DNA of 64,000 nt from Franconibacter pulveris DSM 19144 (lineage in GTDB: Bacteria; Pseudomonadota; Gammaproteobacteria; Enterobacterales; Enterobacteriaceae), in assembly GCA_000621185.1 (NCBI GenBank), contig KK211221.1, positions 639,347 to 703,346 of the forward strand, read 5' to 3'. Below are positions 30,313 through 40,513 of this stretch, in pieces. The notes beneath the pieces are model-generated. The model made no database searches and was not told where the DNA came from. It worked only from the letters and a program-made list of their open reading frames with translations. Within the stretch, counting starts at the first letter, position 1, and each line of letters opens with the position of its first letter. Position numbers and translations under genes: made by a program.

Positions 30313-32175
30313 ATGAGTTTTGATACAGCCAAATACCCGACCCTGGCACTGGTGAACGCCACGCAGGAGTTGCGCCTGTTGCCTAAAGAGAGCCTGCCGA
30401 AGCTGTGCGACGAGCTGCGTCGCTACTTGCTCGACAGCGTGAGCCGCTCCAGCGGCCATTTCGCCTCCGGGCTTGGCGCAGTGGAACTGACCGTGGCGCT
30501 GCATTATGTTTACAACACGCCATTCGACCAGCTTATCTGGGATGTCGGCCATCAGGCTTACCCGCACAAAATTCTCACCGGGCGTCGCGATCGCATCGGC
30601 ACCATCCGTCAGAAAGGCGGCCTGCACCCCTTCCCATGGCGCGGCGAGAGCGAGTATGACGTATTAAGCGTCGGCCACTCTTCCACCTCCATTAGCGCAG
30701 GCATTGGCGTGGCAATCGCTGCGGAGAAAGAAGGTAAAGATCGCCGTACCGTCTGCGTGATTGGCGATGGCGCCATTACGGCGGGCATGGCGTTTGAAGC
30801 GATGAACCACGCGGGCGATATTCGCCCTAACATGCTGGTTATCCTCAACGATAACGAAATGTCGATTTCAGAAAACGTCGGCGCGCTGAATAACCATCTG
30901 GCGCAGCTGCTTTCCGGCAAACTCTACTCCACGCTGCGCGAAGGCGGAAAAAAGGTCTTCTCCGGCGTGCCGCCGATTAAAGAGCTGCTTAAGCGCACCG
31001 AAGAGCATATTAAAGGCATGGTGGTTCCCGGCACGCTGTTTGAAGAGTTGGGCTTTAACTATATCGGCCCGGTGGATGGCCATGACGTGCTGGGGCTGGT
31101 GCATACCCTCAAGAACATGCGCGACCTGAAAGGCCCGCAGTTCCTGCATATCATGACTAAAAAGGGCCGTGGCTATGAGCCTGCGGAGAAAGATCCCATC
31201 ACGTTTCACGCCGTGCCGAAGTTCGACCCGAAAAGCGGCACGTTGCCGAAAAGCAGCGGCGGTCAGCCGAGCTACTCGAAAATTTTTGGCGACTGGCTTT
31301 GCGAAACAGCGGCGAAAGACGACAAGCTGCTGGCCATTACGCCTGCGATGCGCGAAGGCTCCGGAATGGTGGAGTTTTCCCGCCAGTACCCGAGCCAGTA
31401 TTTCGACGTGGCGATTGCCGAACAGCATGCGGTAACGCTGGCGGCGGGCTTCGCCATCGGCGGTTACAAGCCGGTTGTCGCCATCTACTCGACCTTTTTG
31501 CAGCGCGCCTATGACCAGGTTATCCACGATGTCGCTATCCAGAAGCTGCCGGTGCTGTTCGCTATCGATCGCGCCGGTATTGTCGGCGCCGACGGACAAA
31601 CTCACCAGGGCGCGTTCGATCTCTCGTTCCTGCGCTGCGTGCCGGATATGGTCATCATGACCCCGAGCGATGAAAACGAATGCCGACAGATGCTTTTCAC
31701 CGGCTACCACTATAACGACGGCCCCAGCGCGGTGCGTTACCCACGCGGCAACGCCCTCGGCGTAGCGCTTGAGCCGCTGCAAAAGCTGCCGATTGGCAAA
31801 GGGGTTATCAAGCGTCAGGGCGAGAAAGTCGCCATCCTCAACTTCGGCACCCTGCTGCCGGAAGCGGCAAAAGTGGCCGAGGCGCTCAACGCTACGCTTG
31901 TGGATATGCGCTTTGTGAAGCCACTGGATGAAGCGTTAATTCTGGAACTGGCTTCTCGCCATGCGTCGCTGGTCACCGTGGAAGAAAACGCCATCATGGG
32001 CGGTGCGGGCAGCGGCGTAAACGAAGTGTTGATGGCCCACCGCAAACCGGTGCCGGTACTCAATATCGGCCTGCCGGACTGGTTCATCCCGCAAGGCACT
32101 CAGGATGAGGCTCGTCAGGAGATAGGCCTTGATGCCGCCGGTATGGAAGCGAAAATCCGCGCCTGGCTCGCCTGA
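30313..32175 (+). CDS. dxs: 1-deoxy-D-xylulose-5-phosphate synthase
   Basis: 620 residues, as in E. coli. Thiamine-diphosphate motif [18 protein letters not shown]...LNDN in the N-terminal part, the conserved glutamate in [11 protein letters not shown] near 370, and the transketolase C-terminal domain. It joins pyruvate and glyceraldehyde-3-phosphate, giving DXP for isoprenoids, thiamine and pyridoxal. It needs TPP, which ThiL (33.8 kb) makes. Last gene of xseB-ispA-dxs; yajO follows 75 bases later. Confidence 0.98.
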   Translation: MSFDTAKYPTLALVNATQELRLLPKESLPKLCDELRRYLLDSVSRSSGHFASGLGAVELTVALHYVYNTPFDQLIWDVGHQAYPHKILTGRRDRIGTIRQKGGLHPFPWRGESEYDVLSVGHSSTSISAGIGVAIAAEKEGKDRRTVCVIGDGAITAGMAFEAMNHAGDIRPNMLVILNDNEMSISENVGALNNHLAQLLSGKLYSTLREGGKKVFSGVPPIKELLKRTEEHIKGMVVPGTLFEELGFNYIGPVDGHDVLGLVHTLKNMRDLKGPQFLHIMTKKGRGYEPAEKDPITFHAVPKFDPKSGTLPKSSGGQPSYSKIFGDWLCETAAKDDKLLAITPAMREGSGMVEFSRQYPSQYFDVAIAEQHAVTLAAGFAIGGYKPVVAIYSTFLQRAYDQVIHDVAIQKLPVLFAIDRAGIVGADGQTHQGAFDLSFLRCVPDMVIMTPSDENECRQMLFTGYHYNDGPSAVRYPRGNALGVALEPLQKLPIGKGVIKRQGEKVAILNFGTLLPEAAKVAEALNATLVDMRFVKPLDEALILELASRHASLVTVEENAIMGGAGSGVNEVLMAHRKPVPVLNIGLPDWFIPQGTQDEARQEIGLDAAGMEAKIRAWLA

Positions 32176-32250
32176 GCCCTTCCGCCCTCCCCTTTCCGCT
32201 CCTGCTATGCTTAAAGGTAACCTTTGTTACCCTATGGCAGGAGTGGAACC

Positions 32251-33225
32251 ATGCAATACAACATGTTAGGAATAACGGATCTCAGGGTTTCCCGGCTGTG
32301 CCTTGGCTGTATGACCTTTGGCGAACCCGATCGCGGCAAGCACGCCTGGACGCTTCCCGAAGAGAGCAGCCGCCTTATCATCAAGCATGCCATTAACAGC
32401 GGCATCAACTTTTTCGACACCGCAAACAGCTATTCCGACGGCAGTAGCGAAGAGATCCTCGGTCGTGCGCTAAAAGATTTCGCCCGCCGCGATGACGTGG
32501 TCGTCGCCACCAAGGTTTATCACCAGGTGGGGGACTTACAGGAAGGGCTTTCCCGCGCGCAGATCCTGCGCTCCATTGATGACAGCCTCACGCGGCTCGG
32601 CATGGATTATGTTGATCTCTTTCAGATTCACCGCTGGGACTACAACACGCCGATTGAGGAGACGCTGGAAGCACTTAACGATGTGGTAAAAGCGGGCAAA
32701 GCGCGCTATATCGGCGCCTCTTCCATGCACCCTGAGCAGTTTGAGCAGGCGCTGAAGCTTCAGCAAAGCAACGGCTGGGCGCGCTTCGTCACTATGCAAA
32801 ACCATTACAACCTGATTTACCGTGAGGAAGAGCTGGAGATGCTGCCGCTCTGCCTGCGAGAAAATGTGGCGGTCATTCCCTGGAGCCCGCTGGCCCGCGG
32901 CCGTCTGACTCGCCCCTGGGGCGAAGCCACGGCTCGCTCGGTATCGGATGAATTTGGCAAAACGCTCTATAACGAAAATGACCAGACCGACGCGCAGATT
33001 GCCGAGCGTCTGGGACGCATCGCAGAAGATAAAGGGCTGACCCGCGCGCAAGTGGCGATTGCCTGGGTGCTCAGCAAGCCTGGCATTGCCGCGCCGATTA
33101 TTGGCGCGTCGCGTGAAGAACAGCTTGAAGAATTAGCGCAGGCGGTGGATGTGACGCTTACCGATAGCGAAATCGCCGAGCTGGAAATGCCTTACCAGCG
33201 CCACGCCGTGGTGGGTTTCCGCTAA
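32251..33225 (+). CDS. yajO: Aldo-keto reductase YajO
   Basis: 324 residues from the ATG at 32251 (MQYNMLGITDLRVSR), the E. coli length; an in-frame TTG/ATG nine codons upstream is rejected, and GGAGTGG precedes the chosen ATG. TIM-barrel aldo-keto reductase with the FFDTANSYSDG, ATKVYH and IHRWD signatures that hold the catalytic Asp, Tyr, Lys and His. E. coli YajO takes part in making 1-deoxyxylulose from ribulose-5-phosphate in dxs-deficient cells, which fits its place beside dxs. Convergent with pgpA. Confidence 0.95.
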   Translation: MQYNMLGITDLRVSRLCLGCMTFGEPDRGKHAWTLPEESSRLIIKHAINSGINFFDTANSYSDGSSEEILGRALKDFARRDDVVVATKVYHQVGDLQEGLSRAQILRSIDDSLTRLGMDYVDLFQIHRWDYNTPIEETLEALNDVVKAGKARYIGASSMHPEQFEQALKLQQSNGWARFVTMQNHYNLIYREEELEMLPLCLRENVAVIPWSPLARGRLTRPWGEATARSVSDEFGKTLYNENDQTDAQIAERLGRIAEDKGLTRAQVAIAWVLSKPGIAAPIIGASREEQLEELAQAVDVTLTDSEIAELEMPYQRHAVVGFR

Positions 33226-33260
33226 AAAAGCCTTCCCCCTCCCCTGACGGCGAGGGGGAA
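33225..33260 (-). terminator. pgpA terminator
   Basis: 9-bp stem (TTCCCCCTC 33233-33241 with GAGGGGGAA 33252-33260), followed on the minus strand by CTTTTTTAG. It lies just after the pgpA stop and touches the yajO stop codon. Confidence 0.85.
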
Positions 33261-33264
33261 TAAC

Positions 33265-33780
33265 TCAGAGGATGCCAATCGGCCAATGGTGGCCAATGTA
33301 GTAGAGGATCCCGGCCGAGATAACTCCGGCGACAATATCATCCACCATGATCCCCATGCCGCCGTGCACGTTACGATCGAACCAGCGGATCGGCCACGGC
33401 TTCCACATATCCAGAATGCGGAAAATAACAAACCCCGCGGCGACCCATTGCCAGTCGCCAGTGGGCAGCGCCATCAGCGTTATCCACATGCCGATAAATT
33501 CATCCCAGACGATAGCGCCATGATCGTGCACGCCCATATCTCTGGCGGTCTGATGACACAGATAAACGCCAAGGCTAATGCCTAGCATTATTACCAGCGA
33601 GTAAAGCTGCCAGGGTAAAAAGGTCATCAGATACCAGAACGGGATAGCGGCAAGCGACCCCATGGTGCCGGGCACCCAGGGACTTAGCCCACTGCCGAAT
33701 CCCGTCGCCAGCAGATGCCAGGGATTACTGAGTTTCAGGCGGCTTTTCGCCACATCCTTAAGCGGTTTTGAAGTGGTCAT
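33265..33780 (-). CDS. pgpA: Phosphatidylglycerophosphatase A
   Basis: 171 residues (E. coli 172), four membrane segments and the conserved PgpA motifs [10 protein letters not shown] and [11 protein letters not shown], which bear acidic metal-binding residues. It removes phosphate from phosphatidylglycerophosphate in the inner membrane. Its start overlaps the end of thiL by 23 bases, so the pair is translated together, as in E. coli. Confidence 0.97.
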   Translation of the reverse strand: MTTSKPLKDVAKSRLKLSNPWHLLATGFGSGLSPWVPGTMGSLAAIPFWYLMTFLPWQLYSLVIMLGISLGVYLCHQTARDMGVHDHGAIVWDEFIGMWITLMALPTGDWQWVAAGFVIFRILDMWKPWPIRWFDRNVHGGMGIMVDDIVAGVISAGILYYIGHHWPIGIL

Positions 33781-34735
33781 AGCCTTTCCAGTTTAGTGTT
33801 ACCGGCTCGCCGTCGCGCACAAACTGCATGCCTTCCGAAGGCGGCATGACCTGGCCGATACAGGTAAACGGCACGCCCAGATGACCGAGCGCCACATCCA
33901 GCGCGCCGCGGTTAAGCTCCGGTACGGTGAAACAGAGTTCATAATCTTCGCCGCCGGAAAGCGCCCAGCGCTGCGCCTGTTCAAGCGTCGTCACGCTGCG
34001 CAGCTGTTCCGATAACGGCAGATCGTTGAGTTCTACGCGGGCGCCGCAATCGCTCGCCTTAAGGATATGACCGAGATCAGAGATAAGCCCGTCAGAGAGA
34101 TCGATAGCGGCGCTGGCGCGATCGCGTAGCGCCTGGCCCTGCAGCACGCGCGGCGTCGGCCGCAGGTGACGCTGCACCAGGTAGTCAGCGCATTGCGCAT
34201 CGGAAACCTGAAGCTGATTTTGTAAAATCGCCAGCCCGGCGGCGCTGTCGCCCGGCGTGCCGGTCACATAAATCCAGTCGCCCGGACGCGCGCCGGCGCG
34301 CTTAAGCGCGCGACCCAACGGCACCAGGCCGTGAATGCCAAGCGTCATGGAGAGCGGGCCGCGGGTCGTGTCGCCGCCAATCAGCTGCATTTCGTAATAG
34401 CTCAATTGCTCAAACAGGCTATCGCTGAATGCCGCAAGCCAGGCCTCGTCCACTTCCGGCAAGGTCAACGCGAGCGTCAGCCACGCGGGCGTCGCGCCCA
34501 TGGCGGCCAGATCGCTTAAGTTCACCGCCAGCGCTTTATAGCCCAGATCGCGCGGATCGATATCCGGCAAAAAATGGATGCCCGAAACCAGCGTATCGGT
34601 GCTTATCGCCAGCGTCTGTTTTTCCGGCACGTTCAGCAGCGCGCAATCGTCGCCAATACCGGTTTCCACATCCAGGCGGGCCGTTCTGACGCGATCAAAG
34701 TAGCGAGCAATCAATGAAAATTCGCCGCAAGCCAT
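33758..34735 (-). CDS. thiL: Thiamine-monophosphate kinase
   Basis: 325 residues, as in E. coli. PurM-like ATP-grasp relative with the N-terminal GIGDDCAL metal site, [11 protein letters not shown], and [10 protein letters not shown]. It phosphorylates thiamine monophosphate to thiamine diphosphate, the cofactor used by Dxs in this window. It lies after the nusB terminator-like hairpin and overlaps pgpA. Start chosen by [15 protein letters not shown]. Confidence 0.97.
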   Translation of the reverse strand: MACGEFSLIARYFDRVRTARLDVETGIGDDCALLNVPEKQTLAISTDTLVSGIHFLPDIDPRDLGYKALAVNLSDLAAMGATPAWLTLALTLPEVDEAWLAAFSDSLFEQLSYYEMQLIGGDTTRGPLSMTLGIHGLVPLGRALKRAGARPGDWIYVTGTPGDSAAGLAILQNQLQVSDAQCADYLVQRHLRPTPRVLQGQALRDRASAAIDLSDGLISDLGHILKASDCGARVELNDLPLSEQLRSVTTLEQAQRWALSGGEDYELCFTVPELNRGALDVALGHLGVPFTCIGQVMPPSEGMQFVRDGEPVTLNWKGYDHFKTA

Positions 34736-34749
34736 ACGTTATGCCTCAG

Positions 34750-34783
34750 CAGGAAAAGAAGAAAGGGCCGGAAAACCGGCCCT
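34750..34783 (-). terminator. Terminator-like hairpin between nusB and thiL
   Basis: 8-bp GC stem (34764-34771 with 34776-34783, loop AAAA on the plus strand), followed on the minus strand by TTTCTTCTTTTCC. The interrupted T run suggests partial termination, allowing some read-through to thiL-pgpA. Confidence 0.65.
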
Positions 34784-34787
34784 GAGA

Positions 34788-35207
34788 TTACTTTTTGTGG
34801 GGGCGGATCTGCGGGGCGGCTTTATCGAGAACGCCGTTGACGAACTTGTGGCTGTCTTCAGCGCCGAAGGTTTTCGCCAGTTCGATCGCTTCGTTGATGG
34901 CGACTTTGTATGGCACATCGTCACGTTTAGAGAGTTCGAACAGGGCGATACGCAGCACCGCTTTCTCGACCTGGCCCAGCTCTTCGAGCTGACGGGACAG
35001 GTAAGGCTTCATCAGCCCATCGAGATATGCGCTGTTGGTCGCCACCCCGGAGAGCAGTTCGCGGAAATACATGACGTCCACATCTTTTACGTCCTGTTCC
35101 GCCAGGAACTGGTATTCAACATCAGCGATGTCGTTCTGGGACAACTGCCAGGAGTAGAGCGCCTGGACGGCACACTCACGGGCGCGGCGACGAGCAGCAG
35201 GTTTCAC
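34788..35207 (-). CDS. nusB: Transcription antitermination factor NusB
   Basis: 139 residues, as in E. coli; an all-helical RNA-binding fold, starting [21 protein letters not shown]. With NusE it binds boxA RNA in rRNA operons. It follows ribE by 19 bases on the same strand, the usual enterobacterial order ribD-ribE-nusB. Confidence 0.98.
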   Translation of the reverse strand: MKPAARRRARECAVQALYSWQLSQNDIADVEYQFLAEQDVKDVDVMYFRELLSGVATNSAYLDGLMKPYLSRQLEELGQVEKAVLRIALFELSKRDDVPYKVAINEAIELAKTFGAEDSHKFVNGVLDKAAPQIRPHKK

Positions 35208-35226
35208 GGAATTCCCCTTACAAAAT

Positions 35227-35697
35227 TCAGGCTTGGATAGCTTTCAGGACATTAATCATTTCAAGCGCGGTCAGCGCCGCTTCGGCGCCTTTGTTGCCGG
35301 CTTTGGTGCCAGCGCGTTCGATGGCTTGTTCAATACTTTCAGTGGTGAGTACGCCAAAGGCTACCGGGATTTCGCTCTCCTGGGCTACGTGAGCCAGGCC
35401 ATTGCTGGCGCCGCCTGCCACATATTCAAAGTGGGCGGTGCCGCCGCGAATCACCGTACCGAGCGCGATAACCGCGTCGTATTTACCGGTTTTCGCCAGC
35501 GCTTGCGCCGCGAGCGGCAGCTCATATGCGCCAGGCACCCAAACCACGGTGATATTTTCATCTTTTACCTGGCCGATGCGCTTGAGCGCATCGACAGCGC
35601 CTTCGAGCAGGCTGTCGTTGATGAAGTTGTTAAAACGCGCGATGGTGATGGCGACGCGAGCGTCCGGGGCAGCAACGGTAGCTTCAATAATGTTCAT
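35227..35697 (-). CDS. ribE: 6,7-dimethyl-8-ribityllumazine synthase
   Basis: 156 residues, as in E. coli (the gene is also named ribH). Lumazine synthase fold; the substrate loop is [16 protein letters not shown]. It forms 60-subunit capsids. It makes the direct riboflavin precursor from the RibD/RibB products. Between ribD and nusB on the minus strand; a GC hairpin without a T run (35720-35735) lies just upstream. Confidence 0.97.
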   Translation of the reverse strand: MNIIEATVAAPDARVAITIARFNNFINDSLLEGAVDALKRIGQVKDENITVVWVPGAYELPLAAQALAKTGKYDAVIALGTVIRGGTAHFEYVAGGASNGLAHVAQESEIPVAFGVLTTESIEQAIERAGTKAGNKGAEAALTALEMINVLKAIQA

Positions 35698-35719
35698 ACT
35701 CTTACCTTAGGGTTATGTA

Positions 35720-35735
35720 GCCCCCGCAGGGGGGC
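35720..35735 (-). other. Hairpin between ribD and ribE
   Basis: Stem GCCCCC (35720-35725) with GGGGGC (35730-35735). No T run follows, so it looks like a pause or 3'-end element. No FMN riboswitch fold is visible here. Confidence 0.5.
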
Positions 35736-35785
35736 GGATTTTATCATAATCTTTGCAGCACTGCTTACGTTTTACCGCACCGGTT

Positions 35786-36889
35786 TCACGCAGGCGTTAA
35801 ATGCAGACAGATATCAGGGCCAACGGGACGTATCTCGTTGAATGCAAACTGCGGCGCATCGGCAAGCCGCTCAAGGCCCGGCAGTTGAAAAAGGCCGCGC
35901 GCATTATCGCCCAGCAGCGTCGGCGCCAGGTAGACGATAAGCTCATCCACCAGCCCCGCCTGCAGCAGCGCGCCCGCAAGCTGCGCGCCAGCTTCCACCC
36001 AGACGCTGTTAATCTGCCGCTTGCCAAGCTGCATCATCAGCAGCACCAGGTCGAGGCGGCCGTTATGCTCCGGCACAATCAGCTGTTCGACGCTCTGCGG
36101 CCATAGCGCGTCATCCGCCCGGGTGCGCGCAAGCCAGGTTTCTCCCGGCTGCTGCACAACGCGATGCTGCGGCGTAACGCGGTTATGGCTGTCGATAATC
36201 ACGCGCAGCGGCTGGCGAAGATTCTCCTGAGGATAAAGCGCCTGCGTATCCGCGCCGAGCTCTTCCCGGCGCACCGTCAGCGCCGGGTCGTCCGCCAGCA
36301 CCGTTGCGCTGGTGGAGAGAATGGCGTGGCTCTGCGCGCGCAGACGCTGTACATCGCGGCGCGCTTGCGGTGAGGTTATCCACTGACTTTCGCCGTTCGC
36401 CATCGCCGTGCGGCCGTCGAGCGACGCGCCAAGCTTCAGCTGAATATAAGGAAAGCCGGTGCGCATGCGTTTAAGAAAACCTTTATTAAGCCGCTCGGCT
36501 TCACTCATCATCAGCCCGTGGCTGACTTCAACGCCCGCCTGTTGCAGGCGATAAAGGCCGCGCCCCGCGACCTGCGGATTCGGGTCCTGCATCGCCGCGA
36601 CGACACGGGTTACTCCCGCCGCAATCAGCGCTTCGCAGCAGGGCGGCGTGCGCCCATGATGACTGCAGGGCTCAAGCGTGACGTACGCCGTCGCGCCTCG
36701 CGCTTTCTCCCCAGCCATCCGTAATGCATGCACTTCCGCATGCGGCTCGCCCGCCCGCAGGTGAAACCCCTCGCCGACGATGTCGCCATCCTTAACAATG
36801 ACACAACCGACGTTAGGGTTAGGATGCGTGGTAAAGCGTCCGCGGCTCGCAAGCTTAAGCGCGCGCGCCATGTAAATTTCATCGGACAT
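35786..36889 (-). CDS. ribD: Bifunctional riboflavin deaminase/reductase RibD
   Basis: 367 residues, as in E. coli. N-terminal cytidine-deaminase-like domain with H50-A-E52 and the zinc cysteines C75 and C84 (LEPCSHHGRTPPC), then an NADPH-dependent reductase domain from about 150. It performs steps two and three of riboflavin synthesis. It begins three bases after the nrdR stop; the four genes nrdR-ribD-ribE-nusB look like one operon. Confidence 0.97.
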   Translation of the reverse strand: MSDEIYMARALKLASRGRFTTHPNPNVGCVIVKDGDIVGEGFHLRAGEPHAEVHALRMAGEKARGATAYVTLEPCSHHGRTPPCCEALIAAGVTRVVAAMQDPNPQVAGRGLYRLQQAGVEVSHGLMMSEAERLNKGFLKRMRTGFPYIQLKLGASLDGRTAMANGESQWITSPQARRDVQRLRAQSHAILSTSATVLADDPALTVRREELGADTQALYPQENLRQPLRVIIDSHNRVTPQHRVVQQPGETWLARTRADDALWPQSVEQLIVPEHNGRLDLVLLMMQLGKRQINSVWVEAGAQLAGALLQAGLVDELIVYLAPTLLGDNARGLFQLPGLERLADAPQFAFNEIRPVGPDICLHLTPA

Positions 36890-36892
36890 GCG

Positions 36893-37363
<471 letters not shown>

Positions 37364-37491
37364 TTAACTTCCCGTAGTTTACCCTGAACTGCCGGGACTA
37401 CAAAGGCGCAACGTTTTGAGAATAAATCGCTATGGCAACAAGGGTAGCCCGTTCTACGCTTAGCAGAGGCTATTTTTAAGGAATTTCTACT

Positions 37492-38034
37492 ATGACAAGA
37501 CGTTACCTGAAGCTGTTAACCGCCGCCAGCGTGCTGGTGTTAAGCGCCTGCGCCCCGCAAAGCGAGGTGCGCCAGATGCACCAGAGCGTGAGCACGCTAA
37601 ACAGCGAAATGACGCAGCTGAAAAAAGAGACTGTAAAAATCACCCAGCAAAACGCACTTAATGCGAAATCCGCCAGCGGCGTTTATTTGCTGCCGGGCGC
37701 CAATACCCCGGCGCGGCTCAACAGCCAGCTTGGCATGCTGCGCATGTCAGTAAGCAACATTAGCGCCACCGCGAATGGCACGCTGGCCACGCTGAATATT
37801 CATGGCGAATCAAACACGGCGCTGCCCTCTTTTACCGGCACCGTTGAATGGGGACAACTGCAGGGCACGACCGAAAATTACCAGGAAGTGAACGTGCAGA
37901 ACCAGCAGTTCAGCGCCCCGGCGAGCCAGCTTGCGCCGAGCGATATCGCCATTCCGCTGACGCTCCATGGTATTACGCCGGAACAGCTGGGTTTCTTGCG
38001 TATCCACGATATTCAGCCGCTTTTGCAGGATTAA
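37492..38034 (+). CDS. yajI: Lipoprotein YajI (DUF3251)
   Basis: 180 residues (E. coli about 179). Lipoprotein signal with LSAC and lipid-carrying C20. The segment 22-50 is heptad-like and may be a short coiled coil (VRQMHQSVSTLNSEMTQLKKE); the rest is a small beta-rich domain. No function is established. Single gene, divergent from nrdR, with its own terminator before the tsx control region. Confidence 0.93.
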   Translation: MTRRYLKLLTAASVLVLSACAPQSEVRQMHQSVSTLNSEMTQLKKETVKITQQNALNAKSASGVYLLPGANTPARLNSQLGMLRMSVSNISATANGTLATLNIHGESNTALPSFTGTVEWGQLQGTTENYQEVNVQNQQFSAPASQLAPSDIAIPLTLHGITPEQLGFLRIHDIQPLLQD

Positions 38035-38044
38035 CGCACTCACA

Positions 38045-38076
38045 GGCCGGCAGAGAAACCGGCCTTGCGTTTTGTT
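38045..38076 (+). terminator. yajI terminator
   Basis: 6-bp GC stem (38045-38050 with 38059-38064, loop of eight), followed by TTGCGTTTTG. Confidence 0.7.
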
Positions 38077-38383
38077 ACAAAGCACAGCACAGAAAGCTTA
38101 TCCCCCGCCTTGCCTTTTTCGCACAAATTTCATTCAACCGTCATCCTTTGATGCCGTTTTGTTTGGCTTGGAAAACCAAAGCCGCTAGAATCGCGACGTT
38201 CAATGTACGCAAACGTGAACGCAATCGATTACGTACATGAGAAGAATGTGAAACAACACATATTTTTGTGAGCGAGGATTTCTATAATAGGGGCCTCATC
38301 CAGACGGTAACGGTTGTTCGCGAATTACCGGGTGCGTTTTACTCTTCCCGCTTACGGGATTTCCTTAAAACAGTGGCATAATT
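38077..38383 (+). promoter_or_regulatory. tsx control region
   Basis: About 310 bases before tsx. A perfect TATAAT lies at 38283-38288. A CRP-like TGTGA-N6 site (38247-38262) is centred near -41 to the expected start, as in E. coli tsx-P2. A 16-base ACGCAATCGATTACGT (38219-38234) fits the PurR consensus ANGCAANCGNTTNCNT at all 11 fixed positions. E. coli tsx is controlled by CRP, CytR and DeoR; a CytR site could lie in the same stretch. Confidence 0.65.
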
Positions 38384-39262
38384 ATGAAAAAAATTATTCT
38401 GGCTGCCGGTGCTGCGCTGGCGCTTTCCGCTTCTTTCGCTGCAAACGCTGCTGATACCAGCAACAGCGAGTTCGTTTCTGACTGGTGGCACCAGAGCGTT
38501 AACGTTGTAGGGAGCTATCACACCCGCTTCGGACCGACTATCCGCAACGATACCTATCTGGAATACGAAGCCTTCGCTAAGAAAGACTGGTTTGATTTCT
38601 ATGGTTACCTGGACGCTCCGGTGTTCTTCGGCGGCAACACCGACGCTAAAGGTATCTGGAACCATGGCTCCCCGCTGTTTATGGAAATCGAACCGCGTTT
38701 TTCTATCGACAAGCTGACCGGCACCAGCCTGGCGTTCGGTCCGTTTAAAGAGTGGTATTTCGCGAACAACTATATCTATGACATGGGTCGCAACGAGTCG
38801 GGCCGCCAGAGCACCTGGTATATGGGTCTGGGTACCGATATCGACACGGGCCTGCCGATGAGCCTCTCTCTGAACGTGTATGCTAAATACCAGTGGCAGA
38901 ACTACGGGGCGGCAAACCAGAACGAGTGGGACGGTTACCGTTTCAAAGTGAAATACTTTGTGCCGATCACCCAGCTGTGGGGCGGCAACCTGAGCTATAT
39001 CGGCTTCACCAACTTTGACTGGGGTTCAGACCTCGGCGATGAATCCGGTTATGCCCTGAACGGCGTGAAGTCGCGCACTAATGACTCCATCGCCTCCAGC
39101 CATATCCTGGCGCTGAACTATGACCACTGGCACTACTCCGTAGTGGCGCGTTACTGGCACAACGGCGGTCAGTGGAATGACGATGCTGAACTGGCCTTTA
39201 CCCGCTACAACACCCGCACTACCGGCTGGGGTGGTTACCTGGTGGTCGGTTACAACTTCTGA
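38384..39262 (+). CDS. tsx: Nucleoside-specific channel Tsx
   Basis: 292 residues (E. coli 294). Signal peptide of 22 residues ending SFAANA before ADTSNSE, then a 12-stranded outer-membrane beta-barrel ending in aromatic F (VVGYNF), the BAM sorting signal. It admits nucleosides and is a phage T6/colicin K receptor in E. coli. Single gene; its terminator also separates it from the convergent WYL regulator. Confidence 0.98.
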   Translation: MKKIILAAGAALALSASFAANAADTSNSEFVSDWWHQSVNVVGSYHTRFGPTIRNDTYLEYEAFAKKDWFDFYGYLDAPVFFGGNTDAKGIWNHGSPLFMEIEPRFSIDKLTGTSLAFGPFKEWYFANNYIYDMGRNESGRQSTWYMGLGTDIDTGLPMSLSLNVYAKYQWQNYGAANQNEWDGYRFKVKYFVPITQLWGGNLSYIGFTNFDWGSDLGDESGYALNGVKSRTNDSIASSHILALNYDHWHYSVVARYWHNGGQWNDDAELAFTRYNTRTTGWGGYLVVGYNF

Positions 39263-39269
39263 TTTGCCA

Positions 39270-39302
39270 ACGCCAGCCGTTATCCAGCGGCTGGCTTTTT
39301 AT
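39270..39302 (+). terminator. tsx terminator
   Basis: 8-bp stem GCCAGCCG (39272-39279) with CGGCTGGC (39288-39295), then TTTTTATT. Confidence 0.85.
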
Positions 39303-40003
39303 TCCCTCTCCTTTTCCCGCTTTTCCCGCTTCTGCCGTCGTAAAAAGTCCTGTAGCGATAAATCCGCGCGCGGCGAAAACGCCCTGCCCGCAAGGCTTAT
39401 GTCACTGCAGCGATCAAGCCGAAAGCAGCGGTAATCCTCACGGGTTTCGCACCAGCTCACCATGACCCAATGCTCGCCCCAGAAAGACAAACCGAGCGGA
39501 TATATATTTCGCTGCGTCGCTCTCCCCTGCTCGTCCTGATAGCGGATATGTAAAACCTGAAGGCTATTGATAGCTTCATGGCAGACGTCAAACCAGCGGC
39601 GGACCTGGGGATAACGGTCAAAATCGGGGGCCAGAATGCGGCTTCGTTCGGCGATGAGGCGCCGCTCGGGTGAGAGCACGGCAAGCAGCTTTTCATGAGC
39701 CGACTCCGCCGCCTGGGCCATCGCATTTCCGCTCCAGGTTTGCACCATTCTCAGCGCGGCGATCGTCGCTTCCACCTCCCCGGGCGTCAGCATTAACGGC
39801 GGCAGGTCGAAGCCGGCAAGCAGGCTGTAACCGCTCCCCGCCTCGCCCCGTACCGGCACGCCGGAAAGCGAAAGGTCCTGGATATCGCGATAAATAGTGC
39901 GCTCTGAAACCGCTAACCGCTCGGCCAGCAGCCGCGCGGTGACATGTCGTTTTCCACGTAAAATCTGCACTATCTGAAAAAGCCGGTCAGCTCGTCTGCT
40001 CAT
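39299..40003 (-). CDS. YafY-type WYL-domain transcriptional regulator
   Basis: 234 residues. N-terminal HTH_11 winged helix (LAERLAVSERTIYRDIQDL, about 24-42), a WYL domain in the middle (residues ~140-200), and a basic C-terminal tail (RRQKREKREKERE). WYL regulators bind small ligands or nucleic acid and often control adjacent genes. It lies 61 bases downstream of the VOC gene on the same strand, suggesting a small two-gene unit. No homologue occupies this spot in E. coli, where yajD lies. Targets unknown. Confidence 0.85.
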   Translation of the reverse strand: MSRRADRLFQIVQILRGKRHVTARLLAERLAVSERTIYRDIQDLSLSGVPVRGEAGSGYSLLAGFDLPPLMLTPGEVEATIAALRMVQTWSGNAMAQAAESAHEKLLAVLSPERRLIAERSRILAPDFDRYPQVRRWFDVCHEAINSLQVLHIRYQDEQGRATQRNIYPLGLSFWGEHWVMVSWCETREDYRCFRLDRCSDISLAGRAFSPRADLSLQDFLRRQKREKREKERE

Positions 40004-40064
40004 GGAACGCCTTTTGTTGAAGCCCTGCCCGGTATGCAGACAGGGCTGGCGAGTATATCAGCCG

Positions 40065-40430
40065 TCAGGCAGGCTGATGCAACCCAACGCGGTTGCCTTC
40101 GCTGTCGATAATCATCGCTATCGTGCCGATATTATGCGGCAGCGCCTGTGGGGGCATACAGCAACGACCGCCCGCCTCCTGCACTTTCTCAAGCGCCGCC
40201 TGAAGGTCAGGCGTGTGCAGATAAACCACCGTGCCCTGGTCGCCGGGCGTAAGCCCCGCCATTTTTACCAGCGCGCCCCCGGTTGCAGGCTTAACGTGCG
40301 GAAAAACAGCCATGTCGATACCGGCTATCGTTTCGCGTCTGAAAGCAGCATCGAACAGCTTTTCGTAAAAGGCGATAGCGCGATTTAAATCCTCTACAGG
40401 AATTTCAAACCAGTTGATTGGGTTATTCAT
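40065..40430 (-). CDS. VOC-family (glyoxalase/bleomycin-resistance-like) protein
   Basis: 121 residues from the ATG at 40430, preceded by AGAGGAAC; a longer frame is rejected. Vicinal-oxygen-chelate fold: starts MNNPINWFEIPVEDLNRAIAFYEK and ends with DSEGNRVGLHQP, a typical arrangement of YdcJ/glyoxalase-like small proteins. A metal is likely bound by H44/E-type residues but the set is not complete enough to name. Upstream of the WYL regulator, so possibly its target. Function unknown. Confidence 0.85.
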   Translation of the reverse strand: MNNPINWFEIPVEDLNRAIAFYEKLFDAAFRRETIAGIDMAVFPHVKPATGGALVKMAGLTPGDQGTVVYLHTPDLQAALEKVQEAGGRCCMPPQALPHNIGTIAMIIDSEGNRVGLHQPA

Positions 40431-40476
40431 TGCGTTGTTCCTCTGTTGATTAGCGACAAGGCAAGCGTAACCCCCT

Positions 40477-40508
40477 GCTCCTGACAGCATCCTGTCAGGA
40501 GCCTTTTT
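40477..40508 (+). terminator. Plus-strand hairpin terminator without a matching gene
   Basis: 11-bp perfect stem (GCTCCTGACAG 40477-40487 with CTGTCAGGAGC 40492-40502), followed by CTTTTTGC on the plus strand. No plus-strand gene precedes it (the VOC gene is on the minus strand), so its purpose is unclear. Confidence 0.6.
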
Positions 40509-40513
40509 GCAGA

